DNA of 64,000 bases from Rugalucina vietnamica (GCA_964017185.1 OZ024877.1:6674006-6738005); one strand, 5' to 3'; counted from the first letter of the stretch, positions 33,078-44,900 are shown. The notes: generated by a model not told the origin, from the sequence alone. Made by a program: numbers and translations.

Positions 33078-33732
33078 GTGTCCCGCTTGGAGTTGGAATT
33101 TGGATTTTTAATTGTATTAAATCCTAGACCTTTTACTTTCCAAGCTCATTTTTATATTCATTTTTGCTTTCAGTAAAGATAGACAAAAGAGAAAAAGGGT
33201 TCACAAAGAAAAGCCGGAAATTCTCAGGTTTCTCTTTAAACTGACATTCCTCGTAAACAATGATGACGATGCCATTTTGGTTGACAGATAATGTGGAAGC
33301 TTTTAAGGATGTCGGTCAAGACATTACAAGTATTTATACAACTCTCAAGCTGTCATGGCCAGGTCATAAAGCTAAATACTAATCTGATGTTAAGCCCCGA
33401 TTAGAAAATCTGCCATACGAAAACAACCGGAAAAATGTTCTTAAAGAGCAATGAAACCATTAATGATAAAACAAATGGTCCCTACCTCGGTTTCGGCTTC
33501 CAACCCCTAATCAGTGCCCCTATAAACATGGCAACATTAAACCAGAGGTGATTACTGTCACCGAAACTAAGGTCCATTGCTTCCCTAATACGGCATCTCA
33601 TTAAGGATCGCTCCCTCCTCATCTTTAAGGTTTTAGTAAATATTTTTCTTCTTGATGTCCTCTAGATAAGTTTGGTCTTCGAAAGCACGTGTGTCGTCAT
33701 AGATGTTTTCAATATTTATCATTGGCCCTCTT
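33078..33732. other. No gene seen
   Basis: About 33430-33560 shares a direct, diverged similarity with 41230-41345 (GAGCAATGAAACCATTAATGA versus GAGCAGTGAACACATTAATG, and CCTCGGTTTCGGC versus CCGCGGTTTCGAC), so related sequence flanks the nested cluster on both sides. Confidence 0.45.
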
Positions 33733-34724
33733 GTTGGCTCAAGCACTACAACGTGTATATAAATCATGACCCTGTGATGACACTGACCTATTTTACGACA
33801 AGGTCAACATAGGTCGCCAATGCATTTGAATGGGGAAAACTTTTAAAATGTCATTTTTAAAAAAGTGAAAGTCTTGCAGGAAATGGGCAGTAGGACTGAA
33901 TATTAATGATTCTGAAAGAAATGGACCCCAGGGGCTCATATGGCCCCCACCCCGGGGCAATATACATGCATATTTTCATAATATTTAAACATCATCTCAT
34001 CTGAAGTCGCTTGGCCAATCAAAGGCAAATTTTATGTGAAGCATCTATAGGAAGGGGATACCATTGTGTATATAAATAATACAGGTCACATGACCAAGAT
34101 GGCGCCCATGCCAATATATTGTAAAAACTCTTCAAAAATCTTCTACTCCGGAACCGGTGGACCGATTTCAATGAAACTTGGCATGAAGTATGCATGACTC
34201 AAGTACTATAATGTGTATATGTTACAGCCAATCTGTGAAATCAGCCTTTTCATGAAATGCCTAAAATTTTAGCTTTTTCGTGAAATGACTAATTCACTCA
34301 GCCATTTCATAAAACGGCTAAATATTTCAGCCTTTTCATGAAATGACTAAAAATTTGCTCTTGTCATTTCAAGAAATGGCTACACTAAGAAGGGAACCTT
34401 TAAACCAAGACAAAGACTGAAGTTTATTCTTATTAAAAGCTCTGATCATTGGTTAAACATGATAAAGCACATAATGTAAGCACATCAAATGATCAATTGT
34501 ATGTGTCATGAGTAATCCAGTTAATATATGAGATTTTCAATTTCTTACTGGCACAATTTCGTTTCATTTTTCCAATTGTCTTGGGAAAATTCCAAGTTAT
34601 TGAATCACACAATTTAAGATACTAAGCATTTACTTGTAAAATAGTAAAACATCAGCAACATGCCATTAGTTACACGTATCAATAGTATACATTTTCAATA
34701 CCATACATAATGTTCAGTTTAATT

Positions 34725-35070
34725 CACATACATTGTCTGCTAGACTGTTATGGCATCTGCTATTATACATTTTACCAGCCTTTAAACACTTACATCTGTT
34801 GGTTCCACAATCACATCGAAACAAACCTTGACCACCTGAAGTTGTTGCTTTCACAGCTTGGCGAAGTGTCACTGTACAAACCGTGTGTTAACATCAAGAT
34901 TAGTCTGGAGCTTTTGTGGACATAAATCAAATTGAATCCTTGCACATTTAGAATTGACAGCAATAGTGTGCATATTATGTTCATCACAAACCAGAATTAC
35001 ACCAAGAATGTTTCATGGGTCACCTCTACCTCTGTCAACCAGAGGTATAGGAATAGCAACATTCTCTCCC
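34725..35070 (-). pseudogene. Integrase-type transposase C-terminus (Ginger/KRBA2-like), decayed
   Basis: Read on the minus strand, the DNA gives VAIPIPLVDRGRGDP, a stop, NILGVILVCDEHN and then QFDLCPQKLQTNLDVNT. After a stop and a frameshift it continues SGGQGLFRCDCGTN, RCKCLKAGKMYNSRCHNSL. This order (a VDRGRGDP-NILGV segment, then a Cys-rich CxC...CKC...CH tail) is, as I recall, what follows the integrase core in KRBA2-like and related Ginger-type transposases of invertebrates. The catalytic core is not found; repeat B lies immediately upstream of the fragment. One cysteine of the usual Cys-rich tail appears replaced by Tyr. The fragment is dead. Confidence 0.65.
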
Positions 35071-35946
35071 ATTTCAAATTAAAGGGTAGTCGAGTAGGAT
35101 TTATCACACATTTTAATTAGCTTGCAAACTGCTTTAATTAGCCTTTTTTGACTATGATCAAAGGAATGGTTTAAACTTCTTTGTTTTCTTATTATACCCC
35201 CCCCCCCCGCAAAACGAAGTTTTAGGGGGGTATACTGTTTTCAGTCTGTCCGTCATTCCGTGATTCCGTCATTCCGTCAACATTTTGACATCTTTGCTGA
35301 ATAACTTAAGTAGTTTTTGCCCTATGTTCTTTAAATTTTCAACACACATGCACCATTAGACAACACATGTGTGATATGAATTTAGGGGCCAAAGGGTCAG
35401 TTTTGCAAGAGTTATAGGACTTTTTAAACCTAAACATAGAATGTTTGACATAGTGCTAATAGTGCATAATTTGTGAAATCAACTCCTCCTACAGCTTTCA
35501 ATACTCTCCTTATATACTTTGCAGATATGTGCCAGAGATATTGAAGATATGCATGAAGAAATATTATGCTGAAAAATGATTTTTGACAAATTTACAGCAT
35601 TTTGAACTTAGCCAATTTTCGATAATTGCCATATTCAACAATGGTTGGAAGTGCATAGTTTGTGAAATCAACTCCTCCTAGGGCTTTCAGTATTTCTTTT
35701 CAATACTTTGTAGACATGTTCCACACATATTGAAGATGTGCATGAAGAATTATAATGCTGAAAAATAATTTTTGACAAATTTACATCAGTTTTTAACATA
35801 GCCATTTTTTGACCATTGCTTATACAATAATGGTTGGTAGTGCATACTTTGTGAAATCAACTCCTCCTACAGCTTTCAATATTCTCTTTTGATACTTTGC
35901 AGATATGTGCCAGATATATTGAAGATATGCACGAAGAAGTATTATG

Positions 35947-37495
35947 TTCTCTTTCATTTCATTCAGACGCAACATAAATTATTTATTATCTTAACTTCCT
36001 TATTTGGTAAACGAGGTATAACACATCGAACACTACAATGAATATGACATACGCATATAACCAGTCTTAATTCCACTGAACCATCTAGCATGTCATGTAC
36101 ATCATCTTCATTCATACTCTCAGCGTTATACCTTGATATATAAAAGAAAACGCAACAACATATACGTGTGTGATGGCGAGCACAGACCGGAGCACGTTAT
36201 CTTTATTCAAATACAAATTTCACAAACAATCAATTGACAGCCAGCTAAATTTTTCAAAGTGTGTTTATGATAGCTTTAAACACATTAAGTTGGATACGGT
36301 CCCTTATCGTGCTTCTCTCCGACAGTGTGAAGTACATAGATCCATCTCGTATACTATACATGCCAAATCTGAAAGGAAACTAAAACAAAACCGAGAATTA
36401 AAATAGCATTTAACGTTTTACACGTATAATCTTTACACAAAAGCTTTGTCTACGCTTCGTACATACAATCTAGACTGACTGATCACATTTCGTCGTGATT
36501 TACGGGATTGAACAGAAATAAAATTCTGACTCGAATCAACAGTTATAACTGAAAATTGCGAAATATGTGATAAGCACCATGTTAATAAATTTTTGCCCAA
36601 GTTCTGTGTACTCAAAAACTCACTTAAAAACTTAGGTTTGATTCAACTATTGCATATTACATATGACATTTTGTAACATAGGTATTTTGAAATTAAACAA
36701 TGATTTACAACATCGATCATAAGTTATAACGGACGTTGCGTGATCCCTACTTTATGCATTGCATAAAGCCTAGTGCATGTGGTTGAACAGATATGATATG
36801 TCCATTTCAAACAGCATTACTCATTTGAACAAGTGCCTTTGAAACAAAGAGACAACTTTCAACAAAATAATCTGAAATTGTCTATGCATTCGATATTCAC
36901 AGTATTTTACTCCTGAATGAAAAAACGGACCACTTGCATTATTTTCCAATACTGTTCTTAATACCATACTCTTTGCCACAATCATGGTGTAAACAACAAA
37001 TTACATTTGAGAAACTGAATTTACATCAAGACTTGCGTAACCGGTCTGTAGTAACACGACCCATCACATTTAGTACATTCAAGTTTCGATCAGGACTGGC
37101 CAATAGATACATGTCTGTGTTTCACTATATACTGCAGAATACCAAGCGCTATTGGAAAAGCGGAAACGAGCAAGCTCTTTTAAACCTGAACTACAACCTT
37201 TATATCAAATATATGGGTGGGGAGGGGGGTGGCAAGCGCACAAAACCTAACTCAACTGCTCCTTATCGTCTGTCAAGCCTCGAATGACCTTGAGACTTAT
37301 GCAATCATTATTTATACCTTCATTGAACAGTACTCACTCTAGATTCACGAAATTCCTGAACTTAAGCGATCTAATCATGCTCAATTCACTGAACATTTAC
37401 CGTATTTACTAATGCGCAAGAAACGATAATACATCTTCCCCTATAAGACTTGCATTCAAAACCCAAATTACTTCAGTAGACTATAATAAATATAT
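35947..37495. mobile_element. 1.55-kb unclassified insertion with TTATG target duplication
   Basis: It interrupts a repeat B monomer (…GAAGTATTATG | insert | TTATGCTGAAAA…), with TTATG at 35942-35946 and 37496-37500. It has no obvious TIR, LTR ends or A tail. Two frames (36170-36406, 78 residues; 36934-37287, 117 residues, FKFRSGLANRYMSVFHYILQ) have no recognised domain. A GATATATAAAAG TATA-like box lies near 36137. It could be a retrocopy or an unfamiliar transposon. Confidence 0.55.
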
Positions 37496-38313
37496 TTATG
37501 CTGAAAAAATGAGTTTTAACAAATTTACAGCATTTTGAACTTAGCCAATTTTCGATAATTGCCATGTTCAACAATGGTTGGTAGCGCATAGTTTGTGAAA
37601 TCAACTCCTCTTAGGGCTTTCAGTATTTCTTATCAATACTTTGCAGACATGTTTCACACATATATAAGATGTGCATGAAGAAATATAATGATGAAAAAAT
37701 AAATCTTGACAAATTACAGCAATTTTAACATAGCCATTTTTTGACCATTGCTTATATACAATAATGGTTGGTAGTTCATAGTTTGTAAAATCAACTTCTC
37801 CTAGGGCTTTCAGTATTTCTTTTCAATACTTTGCAGACATGTTCCACATATATTGAAGATGTGCATGAAGAATTATATTGCTGAAAAAAATCATTTTTGA
37901 CAAATTTACAGCAATTTTTAACATAGCCATTTTTTGACCATTGCTTTTACAATAATGGTTGGTAGTGCATACTTTGTGAAATCAACTCCTCGTGAGGCTT
38001 TCAGTTTTTCTTTTCAATACTTTGCAGACATGTTCCACACATATTGAAGATGTGCATGATGAATTATAATGATGAAAAAATAACTTTTGACAAATTTACA
38101 TCATTTTTCAACATTGCCATTTCTTGACCATTGCATATATACAATAATGGTTGGTAGTGCATACTTTGTGAAATAAACTCCTCTTAGGGCTTTCAGTGTT
38201 ACTTTTAAATTCTTTGTAGATTTGTTCCAGATACTTTAGATGTGCATGAATAATTTTCATGCTGAAGAGTTAATTTTTGACAAATTTTCAGCTTTTATTT
38301 AACTTAGCCAAAT

Positions 38314-39837
38314 TTTTAGCTCACCTGAGCCGAAGGCTCACAGGTGAGCTTATAGTATACCCATGCTCCGGCGTCCGTCCGTCGTCCGTCCGTCGTCCGT
38401 CCGTCCGTCCGTCCGTCCGTCACATTTTCAAAGATCTTCTCATCTAAAACTGTTTGGCCAAACAAAGCCAAACTTCATGTGGAGCATCCTTAGGAAGGGG
38501 GAACGAAAATTTATATAAATGGTCCAGGTCACATGACCAAGATGGCCGCCATGGCTATAAATAGAAAAAAAAACTTTAAAAATCTTCTTCTCCAGAACCA
38601 GTGGGCCGATTTCCATGAAACTTGGTATGTAGCATCGGTGACACGGGCCCATCATAGTTTTATATATCATGACCCTCGGATGACCTTGACCTATTTTACG
38701 GCAAGGTCAACTTAGGTCGCCAATGCATTTGAATGGGGAAAAATGGTAAAATGCTATTTAATGGGTAAAACTTACTGGGAATAGGCAAATGGACAGAAGA
38801 TTAATGTAAATGGAAAATTTTAGCCCCTGGGGGGGGGGGTTGTCTGCCCCTGCCCTGGGGCTATATACATGAATATTTCCATAATAATGAAACATCTTCT
38901 CTCCTGAAACCGCTTGGCCAATCAAAGCCAAACTTCATATGGAGCATCCTTGGGAAGGGGGAAAGAAAGTTTATATAAATGGTCAAGGTCACATGACCAA
39001 GATGGCCACCATGGTTATAAATAGAAAAAACCTTTAAAAATCTTCTTCTCCAGAACCAGAAGGCCAATGATTTTGAAACTTGGTGTGAAGCATCAGTGAC
39101 TAAAGCTCTACAAAGTTTATATAAATCATGACCCTGGGATGACCTTGACCTATTTTACGGCAAGGTCAACATAGGTGGCTCATGCATTTGAATGGGGAAA
39201 AGTGTTAAAATGTCATTTGTAGGGAAAAACTTGCAGGAAATGGGCAAATGGACTTAAGATTGATGATTCTGAAAAAATTTGGACCCCAGGGGTCTGTCTG
39301 CCCCCACCCTGGGGCAATATACATGTATATTACAGTGATATTCAAAGATCTTCTTCTCTGAAACCGCTTGGCCAATCAAAGCCAAAGTTTATGTGGAGCA
39401 TTCTTAGGAAGATTGAATGAAATTTTGTATAAATGGTCAAGGTCACATGACCAAGGTGGCCGCCATGGCTGTAAATAGCAAAACCTTTAAAAATCTTCTT
39501 CTCCAGAACCAGAAGTTCTATGATTTTGAAACATGGATTGAAGCATCAGGCAATGGAGCTCTACAAAGTTTATATCAATCATGACCCTGGGATGACCTTG
39601 ACCTATTTTATGGCAAGGTCAACTTGGGTTGCCCATGCATTTGAATGGGGAAAATTGTTAAATGTCATTTAAAGGGCTAAACTTTAGTAAATTGGCAAAT
39701 GGACTAATTTTTTATGATTTAAAATGCATCAAATCCAGGGTCATAGACATGTAAATTACCATTCTAGTCAAAACAGTTTATTTGTTTATATCTCAGGTCT
39801 CAGGTGAGCGTTTACAGGACCATTGGTCCTCTGGTTA
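38314..39837 (+). mobile_element. Repeat A, complete copy inside repeat B
   Basis: It opens AGCTCACCTGAGCCGAAGG with a small palindrome (TCACCTGAGCC.GGCTCACAGGTGA), then (GTCC)n. It closes CTCAGGTGAGCGTTTACAGG, ACCATTGGTCCTCTGG. Inside, units of about 455 bp repeat (GATGACCTTGACCTATTTTA at about 38680, 39135, 39590), each with CTTGGCCAATCAAAGCCAAA, CACATGACCAAGATGGCC and CAAGGTCAAC. It is non-coding and interrupts a B monomer near TTA. Confidence 0.75.
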
Positions 39838-40136
39838 CCATTTCTCATGATAAACAATAATGATCATAATGCATACAGTGAAATCAACCTCAAGCTTTCA
39901 ATATATTCTTTTAATATCTTATAGATGTGACTGGCATACTTAGGATGTATAGTGAAGAATTATAATGCTGAAAAGATATCTTTGACAAATTGTTTGCATG
40001 TTTGATTTAGGAAGTTATCCGCCAGCGTCAGATAATTTTGCGGGGGGTATACTGAAAGCCTTGCTTGCAGCCAATTTCTAGTTGTGTTTAACTTATAATC
40101 ATAATCATAACAATTACATGTATACTTATCTTTAAC

Positions 40137-40140
<4 letters not shown>

Positions 40141-40199
<59 letters not shown>

Positions 40200-40200
40200 T
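40141..40200 (+). repeat. (TTA)n microsatellite
   Basis: About 20 uninterrupted TTA/ATT triplets lie in the remaining part of element C, between the repeat B end and the right TIR. Confidence 0.9.
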
Positions 40201-41220
40201 AAGCCTACAATAATATTTTTTTAAAAGTGAAAATGGAAGATATATGTACTATCATATTCATTTTTGTGGTTTAATCAAATGAATTATTCCAGTTATGATA
40301 TCAAAGGCATAAATAAAACTCAAGGAATTATAACATGGATTGGCTGAAACTGAACCAGTCAATCTGTGTAACAATGACATGGATATTTTAGTCATTTCAT
40401 GAAAAGGCTGAAATATTTAGAGTTTTCATGAAATGGCTGAGTGAATTAGTCATTTCACGAAAAGGCTAACATTTTAGCCATTTCATGAAAAGGCCGATTT
40501 CACAGATTGGCTGTAACATATATAAATCATGACCCTGTGATGACCGTGACCTTTATTACGGCAAGGTCAACATAGGTCACCAATGCATTTGAATGGGGAA
40601 AACTTTAAAAATGTTTTTTTTAAAGTGAAAGTCTGGCAGGAAATGGACAGTAGGACTGAATATTAATGATTCTGAAAACATTGGACCCCAGGGGCTCATC
40701 TGCCCCCACCCTGGGACATTATACATGTCTATTACCATAATATTCAAACATCTTCTCCTCTGAAACCGCTTGGCCAATCAAAGCCAAATTTTATGCGAAA
40801 CATCAATAGAATAGGGGAATCAATATGTACATGTATATAAATAATCTAGTTCACATGACCAAGGTGGCCGCCATGCCCATACATGGTAAAAACCTTCAAA
40901 AAAACTTCTTCTCCTAAACAAGTGGACTGATGTCAAAGGTCAAAGAAACTTGGCATGAAACATTAATGGCTAAAGTACAATGTGTATATAAATCATGACC
41001 CTGTGGTGACCTTGACCTATTTTACGACAAGGTCAACATAGGTCGCCCATGCATTTGAATGGGGGAAACTTTTAAAAAGCCATTTAAGGTGAAAATCTTG
41101 CAGGAAATGGGCAGTAGGACTGAATATTAATGATTCTGGAGAGAAAAAAATGGACACAAGAGCTAATATGCCCCCACTCCGGGGCAATATACATGTATAT
41201 TACCATAATATTCAATAAAA

Positions 41221-41779
41221 ATTAAAACTGAGATCCCTTAAGAGCAGTGAACACATTAATGAGAAAGGGGGTGGGCCATACCGCGGTTTCGACTATTAAA
41301 GTCTCGTCAGTGACCCTTTAGATTTAGCAACATGGAGCCAAAGAGAACTACTGAAATTTTGCAACTTTCAACAGGGTAGTCGATACAAAGACTAGTATTA
41401 TCTAAATGGGACCAAATATATTAAACATTGGTAAAAAAATGAATTTTGACCAATAATAAGTTTCTGATTTCTCAAAACATCCTCGCTGATCTCAAAGGAC
41501 CAAAATGAAAATATAACCTGCACTATGGATGATGTACGGGGAGACTTTTTAGGCCGCCACACGGCACAAACATCTTCTCCTCTGAAACCGCTTGGCCAAT
41601 ACTTTGAATTATACATTGTCATGGTAAATTTATCAGATATTAAATCGAAATTAATGCTTGTAAAACTGAAATAATCGTCAACTTACCGTTCTCTATTTCC
41701 CCATACCTTCATGAAATGTTGCATCAATCTGTACCGTAACAAATTTGGTTGCATATTGGTATACAGAGTGTTTTATCGT
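41221..41779. other. No gene seen; scrap of repeat A
   Basis: Bases 41568-41600 (CATCTTCTCCTCTGAAACCG) match repeat A. The rest is unrecognised apart from the similarity to 33430-33560. Confidence 0.45.
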
Positions 41780-42780
41780 ATCACATTCTGAATTCTACGG
41801 GGAATTGACTTGTAGAGGCTCTGAATGTATCCAGGCTTAATGTCCTCCCAGATCTGTTGAATTTCTATGAAAAGGTCCTCGGAGTTTTTGAAGTTATGCA
41901 CTCGGGCATGTAATTAACTGTTGATGTATAAACACACATGTTAAATAATATTTAAGTCCGGTGATTGTGATGGCCAGCTCATGCATTTCAGTCCATTCCT
42001 TGCACAGTACTGCCTGGTCAAAGCAGTCCGGTGTACGGGGGCATTTTTGTCTTGAAATAAGTAATTATTGTAGGGAAAATGACAGGCAATCAAGGGCCAG
42101 AATGTCAGTATATTTCTCTGCATTAATGTTGTCATCAACTTTGGATAACGTCCCTACACCACTGTAACATATGCATCCCCATATCTGAATCTGAATAGTT
42201 TACTGGTGACACGCCAAATGACATTATTTCACCAGGGGGTTCGGATTGGGGAGAAATTAGTCCCTTGATCGCACGAGTGAAGCGAACTTGGACACACAAT
42301 CATCTAACATTTCAGCAGTAGAAAACAGAGAGTCAGGGAGGTCATTCCAGTCCCTGATAGTCTGAGAAAAAAGAACCTACATTTATAGGCCTCTATACTA
42401 GCAGATGGAAGCTGAAATGCCTTGGAGTGACTATTTCTACAACGCCTAGTCTTTGGGCTAAGGTCATCTGTGAGCGTCGTGAGCAGAACCCAGTGAAGGC
42501 CACATCATGACCTTCACTGGGTTCTGCTCACGACACTCGACCGTTGGCTCTCCAACCTTCCTCGGGTTTTCTCCAGATCCATATAAATCCATTGATCCGC
42601 ACAATAAACACTTGACTCTCATCGGAAAATATCACATTTTCCCAGAAATTACCCACCGTTCGCCACCGTTTCCTTCTGCACCAAGAAACCCTATTTTTTC
42701 CGGTTGACCCTCTGAATCCCTACCTTCTTCCTGTAGGTTCCCCGCCTTCAATTTTCTTTTGACAGTCTTTTTACTCGTTC
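41780..42780 (-). pseudogene. Tc1/mariner transposase remnant
   Basis: On the minus strand, in order: NVIFSDESQVFIVRINGFIW, RKPEEGWRANGR (42510-42680); about 300 bp of foreign sequence; WGCICYSGVGTLSKVDDNIN, AEKYTDIL (42100-42190); in another frame FQDKNAPVHRT and MSWPSQSPDLN (about 41945-42060); and in a third frame FIEIQQIWEDIKPGYIQSLY, KSIPRRIQNVI (41780-41890). These are the DDE-domain landmarks of Tc1-like transposases, including both later catalytic-acid regions (the SDES and SPDLN contexts). Frameshifts, stops and the interruption make it non-functional. The ends of the element were not identified. Confidence 0.85.
42472..42538. repeat. Perfect 24-bp hairpin
   Basis: GTCGTGAGCAGAACCCAGTG then AAGG (42476-42499) is followed, after an 11-base loop, by its exact complement (42511-42534). 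Pairing continues 3-4 bp further outward with one mismatch. It sits at the edge of the sequence interrupting the Tc1 remnant. Confidence 0.85.
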
Positions 42781-42821
42781 TTCTGTCTCAATATTCATTA
42801 AATCTGACCGTTATTTCTAAT

Positions 42822-43450
42822 AAATAAATAAATAAATAAATTTCCCCGAGAGGAGCCCTCCTGTCACTTTTAATCAGCCTTTCCAGTGACCGATAGTCTC
42901 TCTCCTGTCTGGCTTTCGTTGCCGCTTTTAAAAGGGCTACTGATGAGGGTTCATTACCCGAAATTGCACAATATAGTCCATACAATCTCCCTTTGAATGA
43001 TTTTACTGCTTCCAAAGGATCAAACCTTTATATTTTATTTGCTATTACTGCGGCTGGTGTTGTGCCGTGTGGCGGTCCTAAAAAGTGCATCAACCATAGT
43101 GCATATTATATTTTTATTCAGGTGCTTTAAGATCAGTATGGATATTCAGAGTGTTCAAAACAACACCGTTTAGAAACATACTTCTAAGCAATGTTTATTT
43201 GACCCCGTTTGGGAATGTGTTTTTGATTTAGACTTCTCGTGTAAATTTTCGAAATTAGCTACAGTAAGTTACAATAGTCTGGCTTTCGTTGCCGCTTTTA
43301 AAAGGGCTACTGGTGAGGGTTTATTACCCGAAATTGCGCAATATAGTCTATGCTATCCCCCTTTGAATGTTTTTACTGCTTCCAAAGGATCAAACCTTTA
43401 TATTTTATTTGCTACTACTGCGGCTGGTGTTGTGCCGTGTGCCGGTGTTG
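42822..43450 (-). repeat. Repeat K, two tandem copies with coding-like sequence
   Basis: A TAAA microsatellite (42822-42841) precedes two direct copies about 380 bp apart (42905-43075; 43281-43450) sharing CTGGCTTTCGTTGCCGCTTT and TTTTACTGCTTCCAAAGGATC. On the minus strand the first copy reads AVKSFKGRLYGLYCAISGNE, SVALLKAATKARQERDYRSL; the second has a stop in that frame. Shorter copies lie at 54817-54860 and 58394-58450. The source protein is not recognised. Confidence 0.5.
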
Positions 43451-43455
43451 TGCCG

Positions 43456-43795
43456 TGTGCCGACTAGTCCATTTCAGCCCAGTTACTGCGAAGCTGATCT
43501 ATGCCTTTGTTTTCGCCTAGGCATCAGGAATCCCGATTTCTCACGATGCGGCACATTATTCTAGTACATCTAACAAGTCAAAGAGGCAAAACATTTACCG
43601 ATTGTTTATTCAGTTTGACACGGAAACCTTATCAGTCTAGGATCAACACTTGTTGGGACTAGTCAATGTCGAATGGTAAAAAAAACCGTCTCATTTTTGA
43701 CGACCTACCTTAAATCAAACTTTGGGGCATATGCAACAGATTAAACAAGTTTGTCGCCCTGAGACCCACACCCTGGCTGAAATGGACTAGACGTT
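43456..43795. mobile_element. Short TIR element around a MITE-2 fragment (element M)
   Basis: ACTAGTCCATTTCAGCC at the left and GGCTGAAATGGACTAG at the right face each other. A MITE-2 fragment (43479-43556: AGTTACTGCGAAGCTGATCT, CTTTGTTTTCGCC) lies just inside the left end. No target duplication is clear. Confidence 0.5.
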
Positions 43796-44900
43796 ATGTT
43801 AAAAAATATTTAAAAGATAAGGACAAAAGATGTTGATATTGTATTATTTGTCTGTTTTGCTCGCTACGCGACGCCGCTTTGGTATTTGTGTGACTGACTA
43901 CTATTGATCACAAAAATGGTAACTTTCTAAAAGGTTCCCTTTCACAACACTGTTACGCAGCGTAAATCGCATTCAATTCAGAAATTCTCTCGAGATCGTG
44001 TCTTTGTGTCGTTTCGCTAACGGTGTCCTGTGATTTACCTATATATGCGATGTTTTCGAAAAATTCCATCATAAAGATCGATTATCCGACTTTTATCTCA
44101 AGAGATACTGGAGATATTTTATTTTATTATTTTATCATTATTATTATCATCATCATCATCATCGTTTGCTGTTTAAACTATGAAATTCTTACTTTAAAAA
44201 CAGTTATTCTAAAGGATTTTTTTTTTTTTTTTTTTTACTGTTCAAATAAACAAAACAGGGAGCAAGGCATATATTAACGTGTATCCTACTGAGGATTTCT
44301 CTTATTACTTAATAGAATTGAAGTAATGATTTCGCTTTACATCTACTGCGCATGACTTTATCAGTGCTCATATGGCTTAAACGGCATAGTTGGTTTAAGT
44401 TCAATACGTAATGGACTTTTTTTTTCGAATCTGCTAGGCTGACCAACGATCCATTATGAACCTAGTTTTCTCTCAGTCAGAATAAGATGAATTAATGTGC
44501 CCTGCAATCTTGCGCGAAATTACTGAATTAATTTTTCTTCTCGAATATATCACATGTTGAACCTTAAAGAAACTATCTTATACTTGAAAAGGACGCACAG
44601 CGGTCGGAAAGAAGTCTTGTTGATGAGAGCAAAACTGATGTAATTGCTCATGTTGATAAGAGCGAATTAAATAATAGTTTGTAAAACACGAAAATACCAT
44701 TCTTTTTACATCTCGAAGGAGGCTGAATAAAAGAAGTGTTTTAACAGTATATTCAAACTCGGATAGACATGTAAAAACTGTTCAACGGATAGTTTATATG
44801 AAGACAAAAATGATACCGTGAGTATATAGTTGAAAATATTGTACAAATATACTCGGGTAAATAATAACTATAAAATAATTATGATGTTGAAACAGATATG
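43796..44900. other. Upstream region of the GPCR; no gene seen
   Basis: AT-rich DNA with ATT/ATC microsatellites (about 44120-44165) and a T run (about 44218-44236). Promoter or first non-coding exon(s) of the receptor gene may lie here, but no element is convincing. Confidence 0.45.

Larger units (their letters stand above)
35193..40085 (+). mobile_element. Repeat B: GGGGGGTATACTG element with ~190-bp tandem units
   Basis: The left end is TATACC(C)n then GCAAAACGAAGTTTTAGGGG and a GTCCGTCATTCCG tract; the right end is TTTTGCGGGGGGTATACTGA ... TTGCAGCCAATTTCTAG. The interior repeats every 185-194 bp (AACTCCTCCTA..GCTTTCA at about 35480, 35674, 35859, 37602, 37794, 37985, 38167), with GAAGATGTGCATGAAGAA and TTTTTGACAAATTTACA in each unit. 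Two later insertions split the array. There is no protein frame. Confidence 0.65.
34220..40518. mobile_element. 6.3-kb TIR transposon with TATA target duplication, Ginger-like (element C)
   Basis: Inverted repeats of about 140 bp, nearly identical, open TGTTACAGCCAATCTGTGAA and close TTCACAGATTGGCTGTAACA; both carry iterated CCTTTTCATGAAATGAC motifs. TATA is duplicated (34216-34219, 40519-40522), and another repeat A copy shows the intact site GTGTATATAAATC near 40982. Inside is a decayed minus-strand integrase C-terminus (34725-35070). A 4-bp duplication, TGT termini and integrase-type coding fit Ginger-like cut-and-paste transposons. Most of its present length is later insertions. Confidence 0.75.
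33733..41220 (+). mobile_element. Repeat A copy, outermost layer of a nested cluster
   Basis: Bases 33733-34219 and 40523-41220 are two parts of one repeat A block (GACCCTGTGATGAC..., AAGGTCAACATAGGTCGCC, CACATGACCAAGATGGCGCC, CCGATTTCAATGAAACTTGG). It was split by a 6.3-kb transposon inserted in GTGTATATAAATCATGACC. The typical CTCACCTGAGCC start is not present in this copy. Confidence 0.75.

Noticed and set aside
34220..40518. LTR retrotransposon
   Set aside because: The terminal repeats are inverted, not direct, and no gag, protease or reverse transcriptase is present; the integrase-like tail fits a DNA transposon better.
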